Shown one piece after another: positions 43,241-50,801 of a stretch of DNA of 63,401 nucleotides; position 1 is the first letter of the stretch; every line of letters starts with the position of its first letter. The notes under the pieces are model-generated. The model was not told the origin of the DNA. It saw only the letters and a program-made list of their open reading frames with translations, and did not search any database. Position numbers and translations under genes: made by a program. The DNA is from Acidimicrobiales bacterium (GTDB lineage: Bacteria; Actinomycetota; Acidimicrobiia; Acidimicrobiales; SZUA-35): contig JABDIY010000104.1 in the NCBI GenBank assembly GCA_013003535.1, positions 1 through 63,401 on the forward strand, in the 5' to 3' direction.

Positions 43241-44281
43241 TTAGCGCCCTTCCCAGGCGCTGACCGTCTCGGCCATGGCGGCGTCGTCCAGCGGCACATA
43301 CTTGGCATCAGCCACCGCAGTCTTCAGCCCGTAGTCCATGTAGAAGTCTACGAAGTCAACAAGATCAGGGTTCGCAGCAGCCTTCGCCTTGTTCACGTAG
43401 ATGAACAGATCCCGGGAGATCGGGTAGCTGTTGTCGGCAATCGTGGCCGGAGTGGGCGCAATGCATTCACCACCTTCTTCCTCGGAGATCTCGAACACCT
43501 TGATGCTGTCACCAGCCTCTTCAGCAAATGCGTAGCCCACCCAGCCGAAGCTGGAGTCGTCCGATGACACATTGTTGATGATGACGTTGTCATTGGGGGA
43601 GCTCTGATAGTCGAAGCGGGTCGTGATCTCCTGACCGCGCTCATCCAGGGTGTCCTCCAGGACGATCTCGATGAAACTGGCAAACGTTCCCGACTCCTCG
43701 CCAGGAGCGGTAATGGTGAGAGGTGCGTCCGGTAGGTCACCGGAGCCGCCTACTTCGAGGTTGAGTTCGTTGGCGTCGGACCAATTTTCGAACCCTTCCG
43801 CCTCCGGCGAAGTGAGGCTGTACATGTCAGCGAAGCTGAGACAACTGAGCGGATTGCCGGGTCCGGACATGACCGCGATGCCATCGATCCCAACCTTCAG
43901 CTCAACGAATTCCACACCGTTGGCAGCACAGTCCTCGGCCTCGGATTCCTTGATCGCCCGGGAGGCATCGGAGATGTCGGTCTCACCGGCGCAGAACTTC
44001 TGGAAGCCATCCCCGGTCCCAGGGCCTTCCACCGCGGTATTGACCTCGGGTCGATCTGCCGTGAATGCATCCGCCACCCGGACCGAGATTGGTTCCACGG
44101 TGGAGGAGCCCGAGATGAAGATGTCTCCACCACCGGAGGAACCACCATCCGCGGCCGAACCGTCTGCCGACGCCGATTCATCGGTCGATCCATCGGACGC
44201 TGAGGTATCAGCGTCACTCCCGCAGGCTGCTGCCACCAGCGCCAGGGCGAACAGCAGTGTGAAAAAGGAACGTAGTTTCAT
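43241..44281 (-). CDS. pstS: Phosphate-binding lipoprotein PstS
   Basis: 346 residues. The ATG at 44281 has a GGAGAGA ribosome site. Signal peptide with lipobox AAAC at Cys20, then an acidic Ser/Gly/Asp linker (about 25-50). The binding domain starts with FISGSSTVEPIS, whose Ser/Thr contacts phosphate, and has AGETDISDASRAIKESE and GEESGTFASFIE in the cleft. It delivers phosphate to PstC-PstA. A PHO box lies 74 bases upstream of the start. Confidence 0.97.
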   Translation of the reverse strand: MKLRSFFTLLFALALVAAACGSDADTSASDGSTDESASADGSAADGGSSGGGDIFISGSSTVEPISVRVADAFTADRPEVNTAVEGPGTGDGFQKFCAGETDISDASRAIKESEAEDCAANGVEFVELKVGIDGIAVMSGPGNPLSCLSFADMYSLTSPEAEGFENWSDANELNLEVGGSGDLPDAPLTITAPGEESGTFASFIEIVLEDTLDERGQEITTRFDYQSSPNDNVIINNVSSDDSSFGWVGYAFAEEAGDSIKVFEISEEEGGECIAPTPATIADNSYPISRDLFIYVNKAKAAANPDLVDFVDFYMDYGLKTAVADAKYVPLDDAAMAETVSAWEGR

Positions 44282-44354
44282 AAGGGTCTCTCCAGGGATG
44301 GGTTCCGTTGAATCAAAACGGTAAGCAGGTCAAATGACCGCGCACCCTCCTGGA

Positions 44355-44372
44355 CGTGAACGAAAGGTAAAC
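44355..44372 (-). promoter_or_regulatory. PHO box upstream of pstS
   Basis: On the minus strand the order is GTTTACC (44372-44366), TTTC, GTTCACG (44361-44355). These two 7-base units repeat with an 11-base period, as in the actinobacterial PHO box (GTTCACC-N4-GTTCACC) bound by PhoP/RegX3-type regulators. It lies 74 bases 5' of the pstS start codon, a suitable promoter position. Confidence 0.75.
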
Positions 44373-44447
44373 ACCTGGCGCTCCCCTGACCTCGATGTTG
44401 TGCACTAGATCTAGCGGCGAGGCGGCTGAGACTGCGCCACGGCCCGG

Positions 44448-45569
44448 CTAGCGATTCGTCCAGCGGGCTACAGACTCGGCTTGTTCAGCCGCCGACAAGA
44501 CCACATACTCTGCAGCGGCCACTGCGTCTCGGAGGGCCACGTTGAGGTAGTAGTACACGAAGTCGGCGACGATTGGGTCTTCGCTGGCACCATCTACATA
44601 GAGGTAGAGGTCACGCGACAACGGGTAAAGGCCGGCCACCACAGCGGCATCGTTGGGGATCACACACCCGGCCCCGTCTGAGACACCGAGCATTCGAACC
44701 GCCGTGGAGCTTCGCGAGGCAAATGACGAACCAACGATCCCCACCGCGGCCGGGTCCGTGGCAACGGCGTCCACCAATTGGGCGTTGGAATCGAGGCTGC
44801 GGTTGTCGACTCGGAAGAATTTCCCAACGCCGCGAGACAAGGCAATCGGCTCGATCACCTCATCGGCGAACAGTCCTGCGGTGCCGGAGGTTGGGCCTGG
44901 TGCCACCAGCGCAACGTCCCCAGTACCCCATGCGGTAGTAGAACCCAACTCGGCGGCCAGTGTTCCCACTGCTTCGAGGGTGGTGAGCCCTGTGGACTCT
45001 GGTCCGGCCAGCGCATACAGATCTGTGTAGGTGAGGCATTGGAGCGCCGATGCGTTGTGGACCACGATGGCGATCCCGTCACGCGCCAAACGCAGCTCGA
45101 TCGGTTGGACCCCGCTGGAGAGGCACGACGCACTCTCGGATCCGTTGATCGGCCGAGACGCACCCACGATGCTGATTGACGGATCGTTACAGAGATCATC
45201 GAATCCTGCTCCGGTGCCGGTTCCGGCCATCGTGATCAAAACATCGGGTTGTCGCTCGCGATACCCCTCAATCACCGCGGCAGTGATCGGCTCCACAGTG
45301 TTGGAACCCGTAACAACCAGCGAACCGTTCAGCTCGGGCGGGGTCTCCGTGGTGGTGGTTTCCTCAGCCGGTTCAGGTTCGGGTTCGGGCTCGGGGTCGG
45401 GCACTGTTGTGGTCCCTAGGACCGATGCTCCATTCTCGGTTTCGGCGCCGCCAACCTGATCACCGGCTCCGGTGCACGCGGCCGCCAGAAACGCCAATAC
45501 CAGCGCGCCATAGACAAATCGGCCGCCGAAAACGGACCGCCGGGAATGCGGAGACGGGCGAGAACTCAC
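44448..45569 (-). CDS. Second PstS-like phosphate-binding lipoprotein
   Basis: 373 residues from GTG 45569, overlapping the Nudix TGA (GTGA). Lipobox at Cys32 (AAACTGAG). A stalk of about 50 residues contains a Pro-Glu repeat (PEPEPEPEPAEE) and Thr run. The binding domain opens with VVTGSNTVEPIT and has GASRPINGSES and APGPTSGTAGLF, the family pattern, with 25% or so resemblance to the PstS at 43241 judged by eye. It is the last gene after PPK1 and Nudix, not part of the pstSCAB unit. It could be a high-affinity variant or a phosphate sensor. Confidence 0.88.
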   Translation of the reverse strand: MSSRPSPHSRRSVFGGRFVYGALVLAFLAAACTGAGDQVGGAETENGASVLGTTTVPDPEPEPEPEPAEETTTTETPPELNGSLVVTGSNTVEPITAAVIEGYRERQPDVLITMAGTGTGAGFDDLCNDPSISIVGASRPINGSESASCLSSGVQPIELRLARDGIAIVVHNASALQCLTYTDLYALAGPESTGLTTLEAVGTLAAELGSTTAWGTGDVALVAPGPTSGTAGLFADEVIEPIALSRGVGKFFRVDNRSLDSNAQLVDAVATDPAAVGIVGSSFASRSSTAVRMLGVSDGAGCVIPNDAAVVAGLYPLSRDLYLYVDGASEDPIVADFVYYYLNVALRDAVAAAEYVVLSAAEQAESVARWTNR

Positions 45570-45961
45570 ACTAGAGAGTCAAGCAGACTCTGATCATGGG
45601 AATAGGACAAGACGCCTTTTGCCTCTGGGACCGAGAGCCAGCGCAACTCGTCGACCTCATCGTTCACTACGAATTGACCACCGGCGAGTTCCATGGACCA
45701 ATAGCGGACCACCTTGTTGCGCCCCTTGTGATCCAGGTAATTGACGGTGGGGAGCGCGCCGCGGATAGTGCCGCGCAGGCCGGTTTCTTCTTCGACTTCC
45801 CGAACCGCGCAGGTGAGATCATCTTCCCCGGGGTCGCGTTTGCCTTTGGGGTGGGACCAGTCGTCATACCGGTTGCGATGGATCACGGCAACCTCTTGGC
45901 CTCCGGACGGACTGCGTCGCCACAGCACGCAGCCGGCGGCGTACACCGTGTTGTCTCTCAC
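45566..45961 (-). CDS. Stand-alone Nudix hydrolase (MutT1-like)
   Basis: 131 residues. GTG 45961 overlaps the PPK1 TGA (GTGA), and its own stop overlaps the next GTG. The Nudix box (residues 40-62) is intact: G, five residues, E, then REVEEETGL. Residues WSHPKGKRDPGE match the MutT1-type. In mycobacteria ppk1 adjoins mutT1, which carries an extra C-terminal histidine-phosphatase domain; here that domain is missing. It may remove Ap4A, 8-oxo-GTP or diphosphoinositol-type compounds; substrate not established. Confidence 0.88.
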   Translation of the reverse strand: MRDNTVYAAGCVLWRRSPSGGQEVAVIHRNRYDDWSHPKGKRDPGEDDLTCAVREVEEETGLRGTIRGALPTVNYLDHKGRNKVVRYWSMELAGGQFVVNDEVDELRWLSVPEAKGVLSYSHDQSLLDSLV

Positions 45962-48096
45962 TGGGCGACCCGACCAGCGTGCAGGCCAAAGGAGGGCCGA
46001 AGTCCTTTTGTGGACGCCGCCACCGACGCAGCCGCTTCCGCCTCGAGCTGGTCGTGAAGGCTGATTCCCGTTGTGGTAGTCACCGGCACTCGCCGGGTAT
46101 AAGAACCGTCGGCGTGAAGGATCCAAGACAGCAGTTCATCCCGCAGGTTGGCGTCGAGCACGTGGGTGAGCTGGTCCCGCAGTTCGGGCGAGGAGATACG
46201 GACCAGAGCCTCCACCCGACGGTCCAAGTTGCGGGGCATCAGATCAGCGGAACCGATCAGGATCTCGGGTTCCCCCTCCCCTCGGCCGTTGCCAAACCAA
46301 TAGACCCGCGAATGCTCCAGGTACCGACCCACGATCGATTTCACCCGAATATTCTCCGATAAACCAGGAACACCGGGTCGGAGGCAGCTGATCCCTCGGA
46401 CGATCAAATCGATCTGCACCCCGGCCCGGCTGGCGTCGTAGAGCTGATCGATGATTCGGGACGCCACCAGGCTGTTCATCTTCATGATGATCCGTCCCTT
46501 CGGCCCCAACGACTTCTCCCGGGCGATCAGTTCGCCAATCCCGGTGCGGGCCGTTCCCGGCGCCACCAGAAGCCGCTTGTAACCCACGCCCCGCCCATAC
46601 CCGGTGAGGAAGTTGAACAACGCAGTGACGTCGTCACCGACGGCCGGCTCAGACGTGATCAGGCCGAAATCTTCGTAGAAACGTGCCGTCTTGGGGTTGT
46701 AGTTGCCCGTCCCAACATGGCAGTAGCGACGCAGCCCCTCCTTCTCCTGGCGAACCACCAAGGTGGTCTTACAGTGAATTTTCAAACCGACGAGGCCATA
46801 CACAACATGGACCCCCGCCTCCTCCAACCGCCGAGCCCATCGGATGTTGGCACTTTCGTCAAATCTGGCCTTCAGCTCAACCAGGGCCGCCACCTGTTTC
46901 CCGGCCTCGGCAGCCCGTATCAGTGCGTCGATGATGGGCGAGTCGCCGGAGGTTCGGTAGAGCGTGAGCTTGATGGCCACCACTTTGGGGTCGCGCGCCG
47001 CCACCCGAACGAATTCACTCACCGAGCTACTGAAACTTATGTAGGGGTGGTGGACCAGAATGTCTCGCTCGCGAATTCTCCGGAAGAACTCGGCGGTTGT
47101 CTCGATGTTCGCCAACTGCGGATGCTGCACCCCCGGAAACACTTCCTGAACGAGGTCAGGGCGAGACGACCCTGCGAACTGGAAGAACCCGGTGCTGTCT
47201 ACGAACCCGCCCACCGTGAAGACATCTTCGGGATCAAGATCCAATTCCCGCAGCAGAACTTCCAGCGCCGCGTCCGGCATGTCGTCGTGGAGCTCCAGCC
47301 GGATCGCCCGACCGAAGCGTCGCCGCCGCAACTCCATCTCCACCGCTTCCAGGAGGTCATCGGCTTCCTCGTCGTCCAGGGTGAGGTCGGCGTTACGGGT
47401 CACCCGGAACGGCCAAGCGCCAACAACCTCCATTCCCATGAACAGCTGATCGAGGTTGGCTGTGATGACCTCTTCCAGCGCCACATAGCGTCCAGAAGGT
47501 AGCTCGATGAACCGGTCCAGCGAGGGGGGGACTTTGATTCGAGCGAAGTGGGTCTCATCCTCAACTTCGTCGCGCACGATGACCGCCAGGTTCAGCGAGA
47601 GGTTGGAGATGTAGGGGAAGGGATGGCCCGGGTCTACCGCCAGTGGGGTGAGGATGGCGAAGATCCGTTCATCGAACAGCTGAGTGGCGGCCTTGAGGTC
47701 GAACTCGTCGAGTTCGGCATAATGGACGATTTCCACACCTTCGGCGGCGAGGGTCGGGCGCAGGTCCATCTCAAATACCTGCCCGAGACGGACCATGTGG
47801 CCTGAGACGATCGTGCGGATTTCTTCAAGCTGCATCAGCGGCGTGAGCCCGTCTGGCGGAGCCTTCACGATGCCAGCTGCCACCTGGTCCTTCAGACCGG
47901 CTACCCGAACCATGTAGAACTCGTCGAGGTTGTTGGCGAAGATTGCGCAGAACTTCAAGCGCTCGATCAGAGGCAAACGCGGATCCTCGGCCTGGGCCAG
48001 CACACGATCGTTGAATGCCAGCCAGCTGATCTCCCGATTGGTGAACCGTTCGGGCAGAGAGGCGATCTCCGGAGCAATGGTTTCGTTCGCCGTCAT
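45958..48096 (-). CDS. ppk1: Polyphosphate kinase PPK1
   Basis: 712 residues. All PPK1 domains are in order: N-terminal helical (NREISWLAFNDRVLAQAED), head (VKDQVAAGIVKAPPDG region), C1 with PYISFSSSVSEFVR and GLKIHCKTTLVVRQE (phospho-accepting histidine region), and C2 with YDASRAGVQIDLIVRGISCLRPG and the late RMEALVRI-type helix. It makes polyphosphate from ATP. ATG 48096 overlaps the upstream stop by 4 bases and its own end overlaps the Nudix start. With PPK2 at 13497 the organism has both kinases. Confidence 0.97.
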   Translation of the reverse strand: MTANETIAPEIASLPERFTNREISWLAFNDRVLAQAEDPRLPLIERLKFCAIFANNLDEFYMVRVAGLKDQVAAGIVKAPPDGLTPLMQLEEIRTIVSGHMVRLGQVFEMDLRPTLAAEGVEIVHYAELDEFDLKAATQLFDERIFAILTPLAVDPGHPFPYISNLSLNLAVIVRDEVEDETHFARIKVPPSLDRFIELPSGRYVALEEVITANLDQLFMGMEVVGAWPFRVTRNADLTLDDEEADDLLEAVEMELRRRRFGRAIRLELHDDMPDAALEVLLRELDLDPEDVFTVGGFVDSTGFFQFAGSSRPDLVQEVFPGVQHPQLANIETTAEFFRRIRERDILVHHPYISFSSSVSEFVRVAARDPKVVAIKLTLYRTSGDSPIIDALIRAAEAGKQVAALVELKARFDESANIRWARRLEEAGVHVVYGLVGLKIHCKTTLVVRQEKEGLRRYCHVGTGNYNPKTARFYEDFGLITSEPAVGDDVTALFNFLTGYGRGVGYKRLLVAPGTARTGIGELIAREKSLGPKGRIIMKMNSLVASRIIDQLYDASRAGVQIDLIVRGISCLRPGVPGLSENIRVKSIVGRYLEHSRVYWFGNGRGEGEPEILIGSADLMPRNLDRRVEALVRISSPELRDQLTHVLDANLRDELLSWILHADGSYTRRVPVTTTTGISLHDQLEAEAAASVAASTKGLRPSFGLHAGRVAQ

Positions 48097-48803
48097 GGGG
48101 TCAACCGTACCTCTCGCTGGAGTGCTGCGGCGACGGCGGCGTCGGCATGCAAGCGGGTGGTGGGAAAGTAAGGAACGGCAAGATCGCTAGGGGTCACAAG
48201 AAGTTCGATCTCGGTGCAGCCGGCGATGATTCCCTCCGCGCCCCGAGCAACCAACCGATCGATCGCTGCCACATAGGCAGCCTTGGACTCATCGGTCACC
48301 ACGCCCCGCACCAGTTCGCCATAGATCACATCGTGAATCATGGTTCGGTCGGGTTCGTTGGGCACAACTACAGCGAGCCCGTGCGATTCCAGCCGTCCTC
48401 GATAAAAGTCCTTCTCCATGGTGTATCGGGTGCCCAGCAGACCAACCGTGCGCAGCTTGGCCTTCTGTACTGCTGCGGCAGTGGTGTCCCCCAAATGAAG
48501 AAACGGCACCTCGATTGCGGCTTCGATCCGATCGGCCACAATGTGCATGGTGTTGGTGCACAACACCATCAATTCGGCGCCGGCCGCAACGAGCAACCGG
48601 GCGTCCTTGGCCAGCATGGCACCGACCTCGTCCCACGCACCTCTTTGTTGGAGGGCCTCAATGTCGGCGAAGTTGTAGCTGCGCACGATCAGATCGGCCG
48701 ACGCCCCGCCTCCCAGTTGCGCCCGAATCCCTTGGTTGATCATGCGCTCGTATTCCACAGAGCTTTCCCAACTCATGCCGCCCAATAGCCCGATCGTCTT
48801 CAT
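48093..48803 (-). CDS. Aspartate/glutamate racemase family protein
   Basis: 236 residues. Both catalytic cysteines are present: Cys82 in LCTNTMH and Cys196 in IAGCTEIE, the two-base racemase mechanism. N-terminal GLLGGMSWESS matches the aspartate racemase branch. The start ATG 48803 lies in a 21-bp tandem repeat. The stop overlaps ppk1 (ATGA), so it leads the operon racemase-ppk1-Nudix-pstS2. A connection to polyphosphate is not obvious; D-aspartate or another small acid product is inferred. Confidence 0.92.
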   Translation of the reverse strand: MKTIGLLGGMSWESSVEYERMINQGIRAQLGGGASADLIVRSYNFADIEALQQRGAWDEVGAMLAKDARLLVAAGAELMVLCTNTMHIVADRIEAAIEVPFLHLGDTTAAAVQKAKLRTVGLLGTRYTMEKDFYRGRLESHGLAVVVPNEPDRTMIHDVIYGELVRGVVTDESKAAYVAAIDRLVARGAEGIIAGCTEIELLVTPSDLAVPYFPTTRLHADAAVAAALQREVRLTP

Positions 48804-48842
48804 CTAGACCCCACTGCTATACATCTAGACCCCACTGCTATA
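48801..48842. repeat. 21-bp direct tandem repeat spanning a start codon
   Basis: Bases 48801-48821 and 48822-48842 are identical 21-bp units. The first contains the racemase ATG (complement of 48801-48803), the second contains the GFA stop (TAG, complement of 48838-48840). Between the units the racemase frame has an in-frame TAG, so no fusion is made. A recent tandem duplication. Confidence 0.85.
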
Positions 48843-49278
48843 CATCGCTGCCGGAGGCACCAGACTCGTACGGATGTTGCGTCAGGGACGAATCGAGGCG
48901 GTGGTAGTCGGCGGCCTCCGCCGTCCACCAGGCCGCCACAGTGGTGAGCCCACTGGGTTGATCGAGCGATCCGGCGCAGATAGAGATCCAGTCGGGGACC
49001 CCGTCGGCCTTCCAGAACAGAGTGCTACCGCACGTGCCGCAGAACCCGTAGAAGACACCGGGCGCTGGCTCATACCACCGCAGCGTCTCTTCGGCGTCGA
49101 GGACCAATGCCTCCATCGGGCACCCCGAGGACGCCATGAAATGCCCGGTGATCCGTCGGCATCTCTGGCAGTGGCAGTTGAGCACCGGCCTGAGCTCGGC
49201 CTCGGTTCGATAGCGCACGCCACCGCAGTCACATCGTCCGGATCCGGCCATCTCGAGATTCTGCCAGAAACCACCCAT
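48838..49278 (-). CDS. GFA/CENP-V-family zinc protein
   Basis: 146 residues from ATG 49278; ATG 49251 is an equal choice (Met10) and starts closer to the conserved core. Cysteine pairs CDCGG, CHCQRC and CGTCGS bind two zinc ions in the glutathione-dependent formaldehyde-activating family fold. Actinobacteria often lack glutathione, so another thiol may be the partner or the role may be unrelated. It precedes the racemase gene by 35 bases on the same strand. An unusual 16-bp hairpin lies just upstream. Confidence 0.88.
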   Translation of the reverse strand: MGGFWQNLEMAGSGRCDCGGVRYRTEAELRPVLNCHCQRCRRITGHFMASSGCPMEALVLDAEETLRWYEPAPGVFYGFCGTCGSTLFWKADGVPDWISICAGSLDQPSGLTTVAAWWTAEAADYHRLDSSLTQHPYESGASGSDV

Positions 49279-49300
49279 TCAAACCCCCCACCCTCAAATT

Positions 49301-49337
49301 CCTGTTGATAGCCACATTCCTTGTGGCTATCAACAGG
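49301..49337 (-). terminator. Perfect 16-bp hairpin after the inositol-phosphate synthase gene
   Basis: CCTGTTGATAGCCACA (49301-49316), loop TTCCT, then TGTGGCTATCAACAGG (49322-49337) form a perfect 16-bp stem. On the minus strand it lies 115 bases beyond the 49452 stop and is followed by AATTTGAGGG, a weak T-rich tail. It could terminate the synthase transcript or affect the GFA leader, whose ATG is only 23 bases further on. Confidence 0.7.
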
Positions 49338-49451
49338 GGATTTGACCCGATTGTGGTTGTGAGCAGGAATTTTGCGGAGGCCACGGCCCCCGGAGGGACA
49401 GCAAACATTCAGCCAGCTGCCATCGCGCGGCAGGCCCCCGGCCGGAACAGC
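49338..49451. other. Intergenic stretch without visible gene
   Basis: Between the 16-bp hairpin and the synthase stop there is only GC-rich sequence with short A/G runs and no ribosome site or plausible reading frame. Nothing further could be assigned. Confidence 0.4.
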
Positions 49452-50726
49452 TTAGCTCGCAACCAACTCGCGGAGCTTGTCGTGCAGCAGGCGCTCCTGC
49501 ACGAAGAGGTCGTGTTCCACCCGATCGCCCCTGAACTGCGGGGCCTTGAAGTAAAAGCTGAGCCAGTCCTGGATGCCGCTCTGGCCCTTTTGGGCGGCAA
49601 GATCCATGAACAGGGCGAGGTCGAGGACCAACGGTGCGGCCAGGATTGAATCGCGGCAGAGGAAGTCCACCTTTATCTGCATCTCGTAGCCAAGCCAGCC
49701 GAAGATGTCGATGGCGTCCCAGCCCTCTTTGTTGTCACCGCGGGGCGGGTAGTAGTTGATGCGGACCACGTGATCGATGTTGCCGTAGAGCTCGGGATTG
49801 TTCTCAGGCTCGAAAATCGTTCCGAGGACACCCAGCTTGCTGGCCTCCTTGGTCTTGAAGTTCTCGGGTGCGTCCAGAACTTGGCCGTCCCGGTTGCCGA
49901 GGATGTTGGTGCTGTACCAGCCGCGCAGGCCGAGCATGCGGGACTTGAGTCCCGGTGCAATGAGGGTCTTCATCAAGGTTTGACCGGTCTTGAAATCTTT
50001 GCCGCAGATCGGGACAGAAAGTTTGTTTGCCAGCTCGATCATGGCTGGAACATCGACGCTGAGGTTGGGGGCACCGTTGGCATAGGGCACGTGACTTTGG
50101 AGCGCGGCGTAGGCGTAGATCTGGCTCGGGGCGATGTTGTCGTCGTTGTCCTTCAGGCCCTGCTCGAACGCTTCGAGACTCATGTGGACATCGCTCGGTT
50201 CCTGATAGGCCTCGGTGGAACCGCACCACACCATCACCAGACGATCGCATTCCTGTTCGGTGCGGAAGCGTTCGATGTCATCCATCAGAGCCAGCGCCTG
50301 GTCCCACTTGCTGGGCAGATCCTTGACCCGAACGCCCTCGAGTCGCGACACCCACTTTTGATCGAACACTGCATCCATGGCCACGACTCCCTCCAATTCG
50401 GCGGAGATCGCGGCGAGGTCGGGGCCAGTCAAGACGTTGGCCACTTCAGCCGCCTCCAAGGCGTTGGCTGAAATAGGGTCCCAACCACCAAACACGAGGT
50501 CGTCGAGCTGAGCGATCGGCGCGAAATCCTTGATGAGCGGTTTGGCCGAGCCAAGATTCCCAGGGTCGGTTTGGATGCGCCCCATCTGGGAGATGGAGCC
50601 AATCGGTGCCACGGTGCCGTTGCGGGCGGCCATGACGCCGGCGATGACGGTGGAGGCCACGGCGCCAAGGCCGGGCATGAGAATGCCAAGGCGGCCATTC
50701 GAGGGGAGCGAAGAGTCTGAAGTCAT
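49452..50726 (-). CDS. ino1: Inositol-3-phosphate synthase
   Basis: 424 residues from ATG 50726; an in-frame opening at 50756 would lack a start signal. The N-terminal Rossmann GLGAVASTVIAG, the MVWCGSTEAYQEP stretch, and the NAD/active-site segments ICGKDFKTGQTLMKT and RGWYSTNILGNRDG are conserved in myo-inositol-1-phosphate synthases. The enzyme makes inositol 3-phosphate from glucose 6-phosphate for phosphatidylinositol and mycothiol-type compounds. Transcription is divergent from a LysR regulator with a 9-bp dyad in the 76-bp gap. Confidence 0.96.
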   Translation of the reverse strand: MTSDSSLPSNGRLGILMPGLGAVASTVIAGVMAARNGTVAPIGSISQMGRIQTDPGNLGSAKPLIKDFAPIAQLDDLVFGGWDPISANALEAAEVANVLTGPDLAAISAELEGVVAMDAVFDQKWVSRLEGVRVKDLPSKWDQALALMDDIERFRTEQECDRLVMVWCGSTEAYQEPSDVHMSLEAFEQGLKDNDDNIAPSQIYAYAALQSHVPYANGAPNLSVDVPAMIELANKLSVPICGKDFKTGQTLMKTLIAPGLKSRMLGLRGWYSTNILGNRDGQVLDAPENFKTKEASKLGVLGTIFEPENNPELYGNIDHVVRINYYPPRGDNKEGWDAIDIFGWLGYEMQIKVDFLCRDSILAAPLVLDLALFMDLAAQKGQSGIQDWLSFYFKAPQFRGDRVEHDLFVQERLLHDKLRELVAS

Positions 50727-50766
50727 ACTGACACAGTAGAGAATCTGAACCATCAAATGTGTCAGT
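50727..50766. promoter_or_regulatory. Divergent promoter region with 9-bp dyad
   Basis: ACTGACACA (50727-50735) and TGTGTCAGT (50758-50766) are exact inverted repeats 22 bases apart; a shorter GAGAAT/ATTCTC pair (50739-50744 and 50773-50778) encloses a further site. TAAGAT at 50767-50772 is a likely -10 for the plus-strand gene, with CTGAAC (50745-50750) as a weak -35. A good operator for the adjacent LysR protein. Confidence 0.6.
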
Positions 50767-50801
50767 TAAGATATTCTCATCAATTTGTCGAAGGGATGAA
50801 C

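Noticed and set aside
44405-44414. CTAGATCTAG palindrome between pstS2 and pstS
   Set aside because: A 10-base palindrome with no partner element or spacing to a promoter; chance occurrence is likely.
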